From: Arthrobacter celericrescens
GTDB taxonomy: Bacteria; Actinomycetota; Actinomycetes; Actinomycetales; Micrococcaceae
DNA length: 64,000 nucleotides
Reading direction: 5' to 3'
NCBI RefSeq assembly: GCF_003614925.1
Contig: NZ_QYLP01000090.1
Span: 62,001-126,000, forward strand
Shown: one piece after another, positions 52,730 through 61,136 of the stretch
How the letters are laid out: each line of letters opens with the position of its first letter
Numbering within the stretch: the first letter of the stretch is position 1
The notes under the pieces: generated by a model
The model's input: the letters and a program-made list of their open reading frames with translations, nothing else
Databases searched by the model: none
Told to the model about the DNA's origin: nothing
Translations under genes and position numbers: made by a program

Positions 52730-53296
52730 ATGGACACCACACAAGCGAAACGCGTACGACGCCGGAGCCGCCTTGAGCTCGCAGTAGCCCTTTCGCTGGC
52801 GGGAACCGCCGGGGTGGCCGGCTGCAGCACGGCCACCCCGCAGCCGTCCCCCAGCAGCGCCGCATCCTCTTCCGCAGGCGCGGGGCCCGTGGCCGAAAGC
52901 TTCGCAAAGTATGACGCCGTGCGGACCGACGTCGTAGCCGCGCTGGAGAAGAAGCTGCCCGGCATCAGCTGGACAGTCAGCGATCCGGCCACCATGCAGC
53001 GCAAGAAGGACGGCAGCTGCTTTCTGTACCTCGCCGATATGAAGAGCCCCGAGGACATCGTGGAGCCTTCGAAGAAATTCCAGGCGGTCTTCGACGCCGT
53101 GGATCCGGTCCTGAAAGAGCACGGCTTCGAAGCGTTCGGCGGAACCGACAAGGTTCCTGGCGGCTGGATGGTTGCCAGCAGCACAGACGGCGCCGGCGCC
53201 TCCCTCAGCATCGAGTCGAAGGGGATGGCGTATGTGCGCCTGCAGGTCCCCGTGACCTCGGCGGACTGCAACCCCAAGGAGATCCCCGCGGGCTGA
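52730..53296 (+). CDS. Lipoprotein A (paralogue of the gene at 58926)
   Basis: A 188-residue lipoprotein with basic start (AKRVRRRSRLEL), hydrophobic core and lipobox VAGC. The mature part is about 140 residues of mixed alpha/beta with AESFAKYDAVR, VVAALEKKLPG, DIVEPSKKFQ and HGFEAFGGTDKVPGGWMVAS. These blocks recur nearly unchanged in the lipoprotein at 58926-59546. Function unknown. GGGGAAG before the ATG. It precedes a WXG100-calpain gene by 106 bp in the same direction. Confidence 0.8.
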   Translation: MDTTQAKRVRRRSRLELAVALSLAGTAGVAGCSTATPQPSPSSAASSSAGAGPVAESFAKYDAVRTDVVAALEKKLPGISWTVSDPATMQRKKDGSCFLYLADMKSPEDIVEPSKKFQAVFDAVDPVLKEHGFEAFGGTDKVPGGWMVASSTDGAGASLSIESKGMAYVRLQVPVTSADCNPKEIPAG

Positions 53297-53402
53297 GCAC
53301 CTGTTGGATACGCCCGGGCGGGAAGTTCTGCCCATGGCGGGACCTCCCGGGCCCGGCCTATCGTGGCAAGGACCAACGCTTCAAAATTTCAGGGGGATCA
53401 CC

Positions 53403-54500
53403 ATGCCGGGATTCTACGGCGCGGACATTGAGCAACTGCGGACACTCGCAACGACCATGTCCAGGCACGCCGACAAGATGACCCTGTTGTCCATGAACCT
53501 CGGCAAGCTGATCGCGTCGGCGCCCTGGGACGGCCGGGATGCCGAAACGTTCCGCAAGGCCTGGGATTCCGAACACCGTCCGCTGCTCAAGCGCGTGGCA
53601 GCCGAGCTGCAAAGCCAGTCCCGGGAGCTGAAGCGCAACGCGGACGAACAGGACAAAGCCAGTACGGGCGGCGACTCGCGCTCCTCCGGTTCTTCCGGCG
53701 TCGGCGATTCCGGAACACCCGACGGAAACCCGCCCGGAGACCCGGAGCCCCTCAACGACGGCGAGGATGAGGACGTCCCGGGCGACGTGCGCAACGATCC
53801 CAACGCCGGCGATCCCAGCGACATCCAGCAGGGCAGCATCGGCGACTGCTGGCTCCTGGCCGGCATCGGATCCGTGGCCCAGACCCTGGAAAGCCAGGGC
53901 AGGCTGGACGAATTCCTGCAGGAACACATGCAGCCGGTGGGCGACCCGCCGACGCACTGGAAGGTCACCCTGTACGAGGACGGGAAGCCCGTGGAGGTCA
54001 CTGTCGAGGCCAAGTCCACGGAAAACGGTGTCCGCGGCGGCGACGGCCAGCCCAACTGGATGTCGATCTACGAACGCGCCGCGGCCGAACACCTCGGCGG
54101 CTCCTACGAGGACATCGACGGCGGCTTCAGCAACGACGCCATGGAACTGATGACCGGCGAGTCGGCCGACAAGGACGGCGAGCTGGATTTGGGTGAGATT
54201 GAAGAGAAGCTCGGCAACGGCGAAGCCGTCTCAGTGGGCACCCAGGACGTCAAGGACGACGACTTCGACTGGTTCTGGGAGTCGGATGAGGTCCAGCGCG
54301 ACGACGTCGTTCCCAACCACGCGTACATCGTGACGGACGTCAAGACCAACGACGACGGCGAAAAGGTGATCGTCCTTGCCAACCCGTGGGGTCCCTCGGG
54401 CGGCACGCTGGACGGTGAGCAGAAATCCGGCACCCTGGAATTGACCGAAGACGAGTACAAGGAGAACTTTGATTCCGTGTACTCCGTGGGCCTGAAGTGA
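53403..54500 (+). CDS. WXG100-calpain fusion: type VII-like N-terminus with a papain-like protease domain
   Basis: A 365-residue protein. Residues 1-85 form a WXG100-type helical hairpin with the turn PWDGRDAETFRKAW (Trp42-Asp43-Gly44). A Ser/Gly/Asp-rich linker (86-130) leads to a calpain-like cysteine protease: Cys149 in QQGSIGDCWLLAGIGS, His306 in VVPNHAYIVTDV and Asn327 in VLANPWGPSGG. The full triad is present, so it should be active. WXG100 modules are exported by the ESX/type VII machinery, not encoded here. No signal peptide. AGGGGGA precedes the ATG. The target (own wall proteins or competitors) is unknown. Confidence 0.87.
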   Translation: MPGFYGADIEQLRTLATTMSRHADKMTLLSMNLGKLIASAPWDGRDAETFRKAWDSEHRPLLKRVAAELQSQSRELKRNADEQDKASTGGDSRSSGSSGVGDSGTPDGNPPGDPEPLNDGEDEDVPGDVRNDPNAGDPSDIQQGSIGDCWLLAGIGSVAQTLESQGRLDEFLQEHMQPVGDPPTHWKVTLYEDGKPVEVTVEAKSTENGVRGGDGQPNWMSIYERAAAEHLGGSYEDIDGGFSNDAMELMTGESADKDGELDLGEIEEKLGNGEAVSVGTQDVKDDDFDWFWESDEVQRDDVVPNHAYIVTDVKTNDDGEKVIVLANPWGPSGGTLDGEQKSGTLELTEDEYKENFDSVYSVGLK

Positions 54501-54508
54501 GGACACCC

Positions 54509-54772
54509 GTGGAACAGCTTGTAACCGTCAAACAGGGCATGCAGCCGCGCTTCGGCAACGTCCTGGTGGGAATCGTGAAGATCGGCGTGGCCGAGGGTGC
54601 TCCCGCCATCCAGCTCTGGATCCGAACCGCAGGGCATGAACGCAAACAAGCCTTCCGTGAAGGGCAGTCCGCGTCCCTGCCCGGAGCCGGCACCCTGCGC
54701 ATCGACTCCATCATCCCGGCCCGCGGTGACACTGCGGCCACGGCTACCTTGGCGTACGCGGAGAGCGAGTAG
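54509..54772 (+). CDS. Small beta-rich protein, possible partner of the calpain protease
   Basis: An 87-residue protein starting at GTG 6 nt after TGAGGA, 8 bp after the calpain stop. An overlapping GTG at 54497 is also in frame. No family was recognised. Alternating hydrophobic residues (FGNVLVGIVKIGV, AIQLWIRTAG, GTLRIDSIIPARG) suggest an all-beta domain. Tight coupling to a protease suggests an inhibitor, chaperone or immunity protein, but this rests only on position. Confidence 0.65.
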   Translation: MEQLVTVKQGMQPRFGNVLVGIVKIGVAEGAPAIQLWIRTAGHERKQAFREGQSASLPGAGTLRIDSIIPARGDTAATATLAYAESE

Positions 54773-54791
54773 TTGGGTGGGGCGCACATGA

Positions 54792-54926
54792 CGCGCCGAA
54801 ATCGCCGGAAAGCTGCGGGATCGCCGGACCGAAATCCACCAGACCAACCGCCACCCCGTTCTGCACCATGATGTTCTGCGGCGTGACATCCAGGTGACAC
54901 ACGAGTTCCGCCGGATCCTGCCTCAC
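54792..54926 (-). pseudogene. Aminoglycoside phosphotransferase-like fragment
   Basis: About 45 residues containing LVCHLDVTPQNIMVQNG followed by VAVGLVDFGPAIP, the catalytic HxDxxxxN and DFG-type motifs of the APH/choline-kinase family. The rest of a roughly 250-300 residue enzyme is missing on both sides, so this is a relic in the gap between the calpain pair and the phosphatase gene. Confidence 0.7.
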
Positions 54927-54980
54927 CGGGCGAGTCGGGAAGGGACGCTCGTCCGGAACCCTGCCGCACTTTGACCGGAA

Positions 54981-55009
54981 GTGACAAAGCTCCTGTGACG
55001 GGAGTTAAT
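54981..55009 (+). promoter_or_regulatory. Promoter of the partner-switch operon
   Basis: GTGACA, a 17-bp spacer and GTTAAT, ending 6 nt before the ATG at 55016. The spacing implies a leaderless transcript starting at or next to the start codon. A TTGACC 10 bp further upstream is too far from this -10. Confidence 0.55.
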
Positions 55010-55015
55010 GGTGTT

Positions 55016-56152
<1,137 letters not shown>

Positions 56153-56170
56153 GCCACAAAAGGGGGGATT

Positions 56171-58168
56171 GTGACACGCTTCTGGACCCGTTTGATCGTT
56201 GTCCTCACGGTCATTCTCGGCGTCAACTATGTCGCATGGCGCTGGCTCGCATCACTCAACTGGGAGGCTTGGTGGATCGCGGTTCCGCTGGTGATCGCCG
56301 AGACGTACAGCCTCATCGACGTCATGCTCTTCGGCCTGACCGTGTGGAACCTCAAGATCCGCAAGCCGCCGCCCGCCGCCCCGGCGGACGCCACGGTGGA
56401 CGTCTTCATCACCACCTACAACGAACCGCTTGACCTGGTGCTGACCACGGCGCTGGCGGCCAAGGACATCCGCTGGCCGCACAGCACCTGGATCCTCGAC
56501 GACGGCAACCGGCCGGAGCTGCGCGAGCTCGCCGAAGCGCACGGCATCGGCTACGTGACGCGCAGTTCGGACTGGACACCGGACATGCCGCGCCACGCGA
56601 AAGCCGGCAACCTGAACAACGCCCTGATGCTCACCTTCGGTGAGTACCTGCTGATCCTCGACGCCGACCAGATCCCCGAGCCGGACATCCTGGACAAGAC
56701 GCTGGGCTACTTCAATGACGACAAAGTGGCGCTGGTCCAGACCCCGCAGTACTTCATCAACGTCCCCGCGGACGATCCCCTGGGCAGCCAGGCTCCCCTG
56801 TTCTACGGGCCCATCCAGCAGGGCAAGGACGGCTGGAACGCGGCGTTCTTCTGCGGATCGAACGCCATCCTGCGCCGGGAAGCCCTGATGCAGCTCGGCC
56901 TGGTGGGCTACGTCAAGGCCACCGAGCAGAGCGTGCGGCGTGCCCTCGCGGCGTCCAGGTCCGCGATCAAGAAGGCGCGCCACTCCGCCGAGGCCGAAAA
57001 CCCCCTGGTGGGGCAGATGCTCGACGAGGTGGAGGCCGCCACCAATACCGCCCAGCAGGAACTCGATTCCGGCGCTTCCCTCAGCGAGATCACCTACCGC
57101 GTCCGCCGGAAAGTCGATGACGCGGTCCGCACGCTCGTGGCCGCCGACTTCTCCGCCCTGCAGGCAGACCTCGAAGAGATCGCGGCCATGGAGCTGGCCC
57201 ACGTGGGCGAGTCCGGCATCACCACCGTGGCGGGGGACGCCGTGGACCGGATGTCCGGCCGCGAATGGTCCCCGCTCGGGGCGCTCGAATCCGTGCACGC
57301 CGTGCTGGAGGCCATCTCGGTCGAACGCACCGGAGAAGCCCAGCCCATCATGCCCCTGGCCACCATTTCAGTCACTGAGGATATGGCCACGGCAATGCGC
57401 CTGCACGCCCTCGGGTGGAAGAGCGTGTACCACCACGAGATCCTGGCCAACGGCCTGGCGCCCGAGGACCTCAAGACGATGCTCACCCAGCGCCTCCGCT
57501 GGGCCCAGGGCACCATGCAGGTCCTGCTCCGCGAAAACCCCCTGGTCCAGCGCGGCCTCTCCTGGGGCCAGCGGCTCATGTACTTCTCCACGATGTGGAG
57601 CTACCTGGGCGGCTTCGCGGCCGTGGTGTACTTCGCGGCGCCCATCATCTACCTGACGCTCGGCATCCTCCCCGTGAGCAGCCTGAGCTTCGAGTTCTTC
57701 GTCCGCTTCATTCCGTTCATGGTGGTGAACCAGGCCCTGTTCCTGGTGGCCGGGCACGGCATCCCCACCTGGCGCGGTCAGCAGTACAGCCTGGCGCTGT
57801 TCCCCACCTGGATCAAGTCCTGCACGACGGCGGCCCGCAACGTGTGGTTCGGCCGTCCCCTTGGCTTTGCGGTCACCCCGAAGGCCCGCCAGAGCGGCGG
57901 ACCCAGCTGGAGCCTGATCCGCCCGCAGATCATCGTGGCCGTGCTGTTGGCGGTGGCGCTGGTGGCCGGAATCACCCGGCTCCTCGTCGGATTGTCCGAG
58001 CCCCTCGGCACACTGGTGAACGTGGCGTGGGTGGCCTTCGACCTGGTGGTCCTGAGCGTGCTGGTCAAGGCGGTTTTGTACAAGGGATTCGTCCCCGAAG
58101 GTTCCGGAGCCCCGGAGAATCCGGAAAGCCCGGAAGGTCCCCAAGAGAGGAACGCTGATGCAGTTTAG
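56171..58168 (+). CDS. BcsA-like family-2 glycosyltransferase with a helical insertion
   Basis: A 665-residue polymerising glycosyltransferase. Two N-terminal helices precede the catalytic domain: DVFITTYNEPLDLV, Asp110-Asp111 in ILDDGNRP, Asp164-Ala-Asp166 in LILDADQIPEPD, FFCGSNAILRREAL, TED at 402-404, and QRLRW at 440-444. About five helices follow. Between FFCGSN and TED lie about 155 residues (241-397) instead of the usual 30 or so, mostly charged helix. There is no C-terminal PilZ domain. It probably makes and exports a beta-glucan-like exopolysaccharide. GTG start after AAAGGGGGGA. It overlaps the STAS gene by 11 bp. Confidence 0.88.
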   Translation: MTRFWTRLIVVLTVILGVNYVAWRWLASLNWEAWWIAVPLVIAETYSLIDVMLFGLTVWNLKIRKPPPAAPADATVDVFITTYNEPLDLVLTTALAAKDIRWPHSTWILDDGNRPELRELAEAHGIGYVTRSSDWTPDMPRHAKAGNLNNALMLTFGEYLLILDADQIPEPDILDKTLGYFNDDKVALVQTPQYFINVPADDPLGSQAPLFYGPIQQGKDGWNAAFFCGSNAILRREALMQLGLVGYVKATEQSVRRALAASRSAIKKARHSAEAENPLVGQMLDEVEAATNTAQQELDSGASLSEITYRVRRKVDDAVRTLVAADFSALQADLEEIAAMELAHVGESGITTVAGDAVDRMSGREWSPLGALESVHAVLEAISVERTGEAQPIMPLATISVTEDMATAMRLHALGWKSVYHHEILANGLAPEDLKTMLTQRLRWAQGTMQVLLRENPLVQRGLSWGQRLMYFSTMWSYLGGFAAVVYFAAPIIYLTLGILPVSSLSFEFFVRFIPFMVVNQALFLVAGHGIPTWRGQQYSLALFPTWIKSCTTAARNVWFGRPLGFAVTPKARQSGGPSWSLIRPQIIVAVLLAVALVAGITRLLVGLSEPLGTLVNVAWVAFDLVVLSVLVKAVLYKGFVPEGSGAPENPESPEGPQERNADAV

Positions 58169-58490
58169 CTACGAGGTCAAAGACAGCTACGCGGAGGTGA
58201 AGGGCGTGGGCCGGTTGAACATGGTGGCTGCTCCCAAGCTCCGCGAAGTGGTGGCCGAGGTGGTGGCCGGCGGCTCCAGCCGCGTAGTGGTCAACCTCGC
58301 CGAAACCGACTTCATGGATTCCTCCGGCCTCGGCGCCCTCATCGGCTGCCTCAAGGCCGCGCGCCAGGCGGGCGGGGACCTGCGGATCGCCGGCGTGCAG
58401 CCGCAGGTCAAGATGGTCCTCGAACTGACCAACATGGACCGGGTCCTCACCGCGTACCCATCGGCCGAGGAGGCGTTCGGCAATGACTGA
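58158..58490 (+). CDS. STAS-domain anti-sigma-factor antagonist (RsbV type)
   Basis: A 110-residue STAS protein: SYEVKDSYAEVKGVGRLNMV, then NLAETDFMDSSGLGALIGCL, which holds the phospho-Ser (Ser55/Ser56) of the antagonist family. Phosphorylated it is inactive; dephosphorylated it binds the anti-sigma ATPase. It is the expected substrate of the phosphatase at 55016. It overlaps the genes on both sides (11 and 8 bp), so it is co-translated with the glycosyltransferase and the ATPase. Confidence 0.9.
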   Translation: MQFSYEVKDSYAEVKGVGRLNMVAAPKLREVVAEVVAGGSSRVVVNLAETDFMDSSGLGALIGCLKAARQAGGDLRIAGVQPQVKMVLELTNMDRVLTAYPSAEEAFGND

Positions 58491-58920
58491 GGTGCTCGCA
58501 CGCAGGGGCTACCACGGGCCCGCCGCCGAGGAAGCGATCGAGGCCCTCCATGAGGAAATGGAGGCCTTGTGGGGGGACGCCTCGTTCGTCCCCGATGTGG
58601 ACCGGATGACGTTCGCGACGGCCGTGATCGAGGCCGCCGGGAACATCGTCCAGCACGCACAGCCGGCAGCGGACAAGCCGGTGGAAATCGACGTCGACAT
58701 CAGCGTCCGCCCATCGCGGCTCGTGGCACGGGTCAGCGCGCAGAACGCCCGCGAACCGTTCGCCAACGACATGCGCGCCGAGCTGCCGGACGAAGACGCC
58801 GAGTCCGGACGCGGCCTCGCCCTCATCGAGGCCCTGGTGACGACGGTGACCTTTGAACGGCAGGACGGAACGAACACGTGGATCCTTACCCGGGAGTCCA
58901 CGCCTGCCCCGACGGATTGA
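58483..58920 (+). CDS. RsbW-like GHKL ATPase (serine kinase/anti-sigma type)
   Basis: A 145-residue GHKL fold. The N-box is FATAVIEAAGNIVQHAQ (Glu and Asn) and the glycine-rich lid is EDAESGRGLALIEALV. The usual G1 box DxGxG is replaced by SAQNAREPF, so nucleotide handling may be altered. It should bind the STAS protein encoded just upstream (8-bp overlap). The bound target is normally a sigma factor; none is encoded here, so the glycosyltransferase itself or an unlinked sigma factor is a candidate. Confidence 0.85.
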   Translation: MTEVLARRGYHGPAAEEAIEALHEEMEALWGDASFVPDVDRMTFATAVIEAAGNIVQHAQPAADKPVEIDVDISVRPSRLVARVSAQNAREPFANDMRAELPDEDAESGRGLALIEALVTTVTFERQDGTNTWILTRESTPAPTD

Positions 58921-58925
58921 GGACT

Positions 58926-59546
58926 ATGGAGAGCGTTCGAGCGAACCGTACAGGACCCCGTAACCGCACACGGCGGGATTCCGGACAACAGCTCCGCGTA
59001 CGACGCCGGAACCGCCTGCTGCTGTCGGCGGCCCTACCGCTGCTGGGAGCCCAGGCGCTGGCCGCGTGCAGCGCGCCACCGGCCCCGGAGCCGCCAGGCA
59101 CCGGGCCGTCCGGCACCCCGGAGGCCGGGACCCACGCGCCGGTCGCCGAAAGTTTCGCCAAGTACGACGCGGTGCGGAACGACGTCGTCGCCGCGCTCGA
59201 GAAGAAGCTGCCGGGCGTCACCTGGAGCGTCCACTCCCCCGCCACGATGCAGCGCCTGAGCGATGGCACGTGCATGTTGTTCCTGGAGGAAATGGAAAGC
59301 ACCAAGGACATCGTGGAACCGTCGAAGCATTTCCAGGAAGTCTTCTCCGCCGCGGATCCGGTCCTCGAAAAGCATGGCTTCGAAGCATTCGGCGGCACGG
59401 ACCCCGTCCCCGGTGGCTGGGTGGTCGCCAAGAGCACGGACCCTGCCGGCGCCACCCTGCGGGTGGAGTCGAAGGGCACGGCCTACGTCCGGCTGGGCGT
59501 CCCCGTGGACTCCACGGGCTGCGACCCCACGGAGATTCCACGCTGA
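58926..59546 (+). CDS. Lipoprotein B (paralogue of the gene at 52730)
   Basis: A 206-residue lipoprotein with a long basic Arg-rich leader (RNRTGPRNRTRR-like), a hydrophobic core and lipobox ALAAC. Its mature domain repeats the blocks AESFAKYDAVR, VVAALEKKLPG, DIVEPSKHFQ and HGFEAFGGTDPVPGGW. DNA similarity to lipoprotein A is high, including third positions, so the duplication is recent or converted. It is 5 bp after the ATPase stop, hence last gene of the partner-switch operon. Confidence 0.82.
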   Translation: MESVRANRTGPRNRTRRDSGQQLRVRRRNRLLLSAALPLLGAQALAACSAPPAPEPPGTGPSGTPEAGTHAPVAESFAKYDAVRNDVVAALEKKLPGVTWSVHSPATMQRLSDGTCMLFLEEMESTKDIVEPSKHFQEVFSAADPVLEKHGFEAFGGTDPVPGGWVVAKSTDPAGATLRVESKGTAYVRLGVPVDSTGCDPTEIPR

Positions 59547-59589
59547 GTGGCGTTCACCTGTTTCGGCAGGGCTTGCTCAGACAGCCTGC

Positions 59590-60513
59590 TCAGTACGGGG
59601 CGAGTTGGCAGCCGAAGGAGAAGGCGGCGTTTCCGCCCACGTGGATGCCCACCACCTTGCCGTCCGAGAGCGCAACGTAGGCAGATCCCGAGTCGCCGGG
59701 CTGGGTCACGTTGGCATCCAGGCGGATCAACGTATCGAACCACGCGTAGCTGCCCGGGCCCGGCCACTCCGTGGTGGTCGCGTAGGCCAGGCTCGCGATC
59801 TTCGCTTTCCGGACCGTGCCCGTCTGCTTGCCGACCAGCACCACCGATTCCCCTGCGACGGGGGCGCGGACGCCACTGGGGACACCGATCTGCGTGATCT
59901 CCGGGGAGCCGACCGCGGGCGTGAGGTAGGTCCAGGCCAGGTCCTGGGTGTTGTAGTGCGGGTGTGGTTCCGTGGAATTGGGGTAGGTCACCACGGGGAT
60001 GAAGCCGTTGACCACGCCGATCTTGTTGTTCGCCCCGTTGACCGGCTGATACACGTCGGCCCCGGCATTGCCGTTGCAGGCAATCACATGGTTGTTGGTC
60101 ATCAGCCGGTACTTGGACGCCCACACGATGTTGACGCCGAGGGTCCCGGATCCGTTCATGTTTTCTGCCCGGATCTGGTACCCGCCCTCGGCAGGCCTGA
60201 TGCGCTCGTTGTTGATGTCGAGCCGCGGCTGGCCGACCTCGACGACATCCGTGGGTACGGTGACCTCCAGGACGACGCCGTCCGGGCCCAGCACGTGGGC
60301 GGCGTACGCTTCCGGAATCGGGAAGTCCTCCGCCCCGAGTTGCGCCAACGGCAGTTTCTTCACCACATGCACCACGATGGCGCGTTGGTCTGTCGGCTGG
60401 CCGTTGACGGTCTTTTCCCCGACGTCCAGGCCGACGATGTTGGGCCGCGACAGCCAGGGTTTGACGGCCTCGATCAGCGCGGCTTCGCTCGGAGTGTTTT
60501 CAACAGAGTTCAT
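59590..60513 (-). CDS. Trypsin-like serine protease without signal peptide
   Basis: A 307-residue chymotrypsin-fold protein: His in MTNNHVIACNG, Asp in TQDLAWTYLT, and nucleophile Ser in QPGDSGSAYV, followed by VVGIHVGG. The order His-Asp-Ser is intact. The first about 100 residues are an alpha/beta pro-region or adaptor (PWLSRPNIVGLDVGEKTVNG). No Sec signal was seen, so it is either cytoplasmic or exported otherwise. It faces the lipoprotein convergently. Substrate unknown. Confidence 0.82.
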   Translation of the reverse strand: MNSVENTPSEAALIEAVKPWLSRPNIVGLDVGEKTVNGQPTDQRAIVVHVVKKLPLAQLGAEDFPIPEAYAAHVLGPDGVVLEVTVPTDVVEVGQPRLDINNERIRPAEGGYQIRAENMNGSGTLGVNIVWASKYRLMTNNHVIACNGNAGADVYQPVNGANNKIGVVNGFIPVVTYPNSTEPHPHYNTQDLAWTYLTPAVGSPEITQIGVPSGVRAPVAGESVVLVGKQTGTVRKAKIASLAYATTTEWPGPGSYAWFDTLIRLDANVTQPGDSGSAYVALSDGKVVGIHVGGNAAFSFGCQLAPY

Positions 60514-60860
60514 GGCAGTTACGCCCTCCCAAGGAGCGCGGCTACCCCCATGCCTTCCGGCGGTGCCGCGACCCGGCCAGGAAGAACCGATGACAGGCCA
60601 AATGACCAGGCCCGTTTAATTACGTTACAAGGCGTAACAGGATGGTAGGCGCGCGCCGCGGGAAAGGCAACAGAGCGGTTGGCGGTTGGTGGGCCCCCGT
60701 GGACTCCGCTGCGAAACCTGCCCCTTGCCCGCCGAATTCGCGGGAGGGCTGCCGACTCGCCGGAACGTTCCAGCGACCCCGCAGCCCTCCCGCGACCCCG
60801 GCAAAGAAGACGCCTGCTGGACCCCTCGTACCCGCAGACCCGAAGTGGGACACTGTGCCC
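60514..60860. other. Intergenic region of 347 bp with palindromes
   Basis: No coding sequence. It includes a short inverted repeat GTTAC-AAGGC-GTAAC at 60624-60638, probably a regulatory site for the protease gene, and the 54-bp palindrome listed separately (60740-60793). A GACACT box (60849-60854) ends 6 nt before the ATG of the next gene. Confidence 0.6.
60740..60793. repeat. Long intergenic palindrome, family D (single copy)
   Basis: A 54-bp palindrome with 13-bp outer arms GCGGGAGGGCTGC / GCAGCCCTCCCGC, a central GGAAC-GTTCC and matching TCGC / GCGA between them, with 5 mismatched pairs overall. Architecture resembles families A-C, but the sequence does not. No T-run. Confidence 0.8.
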
Positions 60861-61112
60861 ATGAACTTCGAGGAGCCCTTGGAGATGGCGCAGTGGTGGC
60901 GGAGGCTGACGCCGGCCACGCAACAGTGGCTGATCGACAACAACGGCGACGCCGTTCCCGCCCACATCGTGAGGGAAATCGTGGACGTCGGCGGCTCCAT
61001 CGCATCCGAGGCCTGGTGGTCCGGCGAGACGGATTCCAGCGGCTACCACTTCTCCGACGATGCCATCGACTGGATCGAGGCCGTGGGAAACGGCGAGTCG
61101 CCCGACCGCTGA
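60861..61112 (+). CDS. Small acidic protein of unknown function
   Basis: An 83-residue protein, Trp-rich (PLEMAQWWRRLTPATQQWL, SEAWWSGE, DDAIDWIEAVG) and acidic. No family was recognised. It probably folds as a small helical domain. There is no Shine-Dalgarno; a GACACT box lies 6 nt upstream, so translation may be leaderless. It stands alone between the protease and the convergent aminotransferase. Confidence 0.6.
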   Translation: MNFEEPLEMAQWWRRLTPATQQWLIDNNGDAVPAHIVREIVDVGGSIASEAWWSGETDSSGYHFSDDAIDWIEAVGNGESPDR

Positions 61113-61136
61113 CCCGAGCCGCTCAACCAACAAGCC

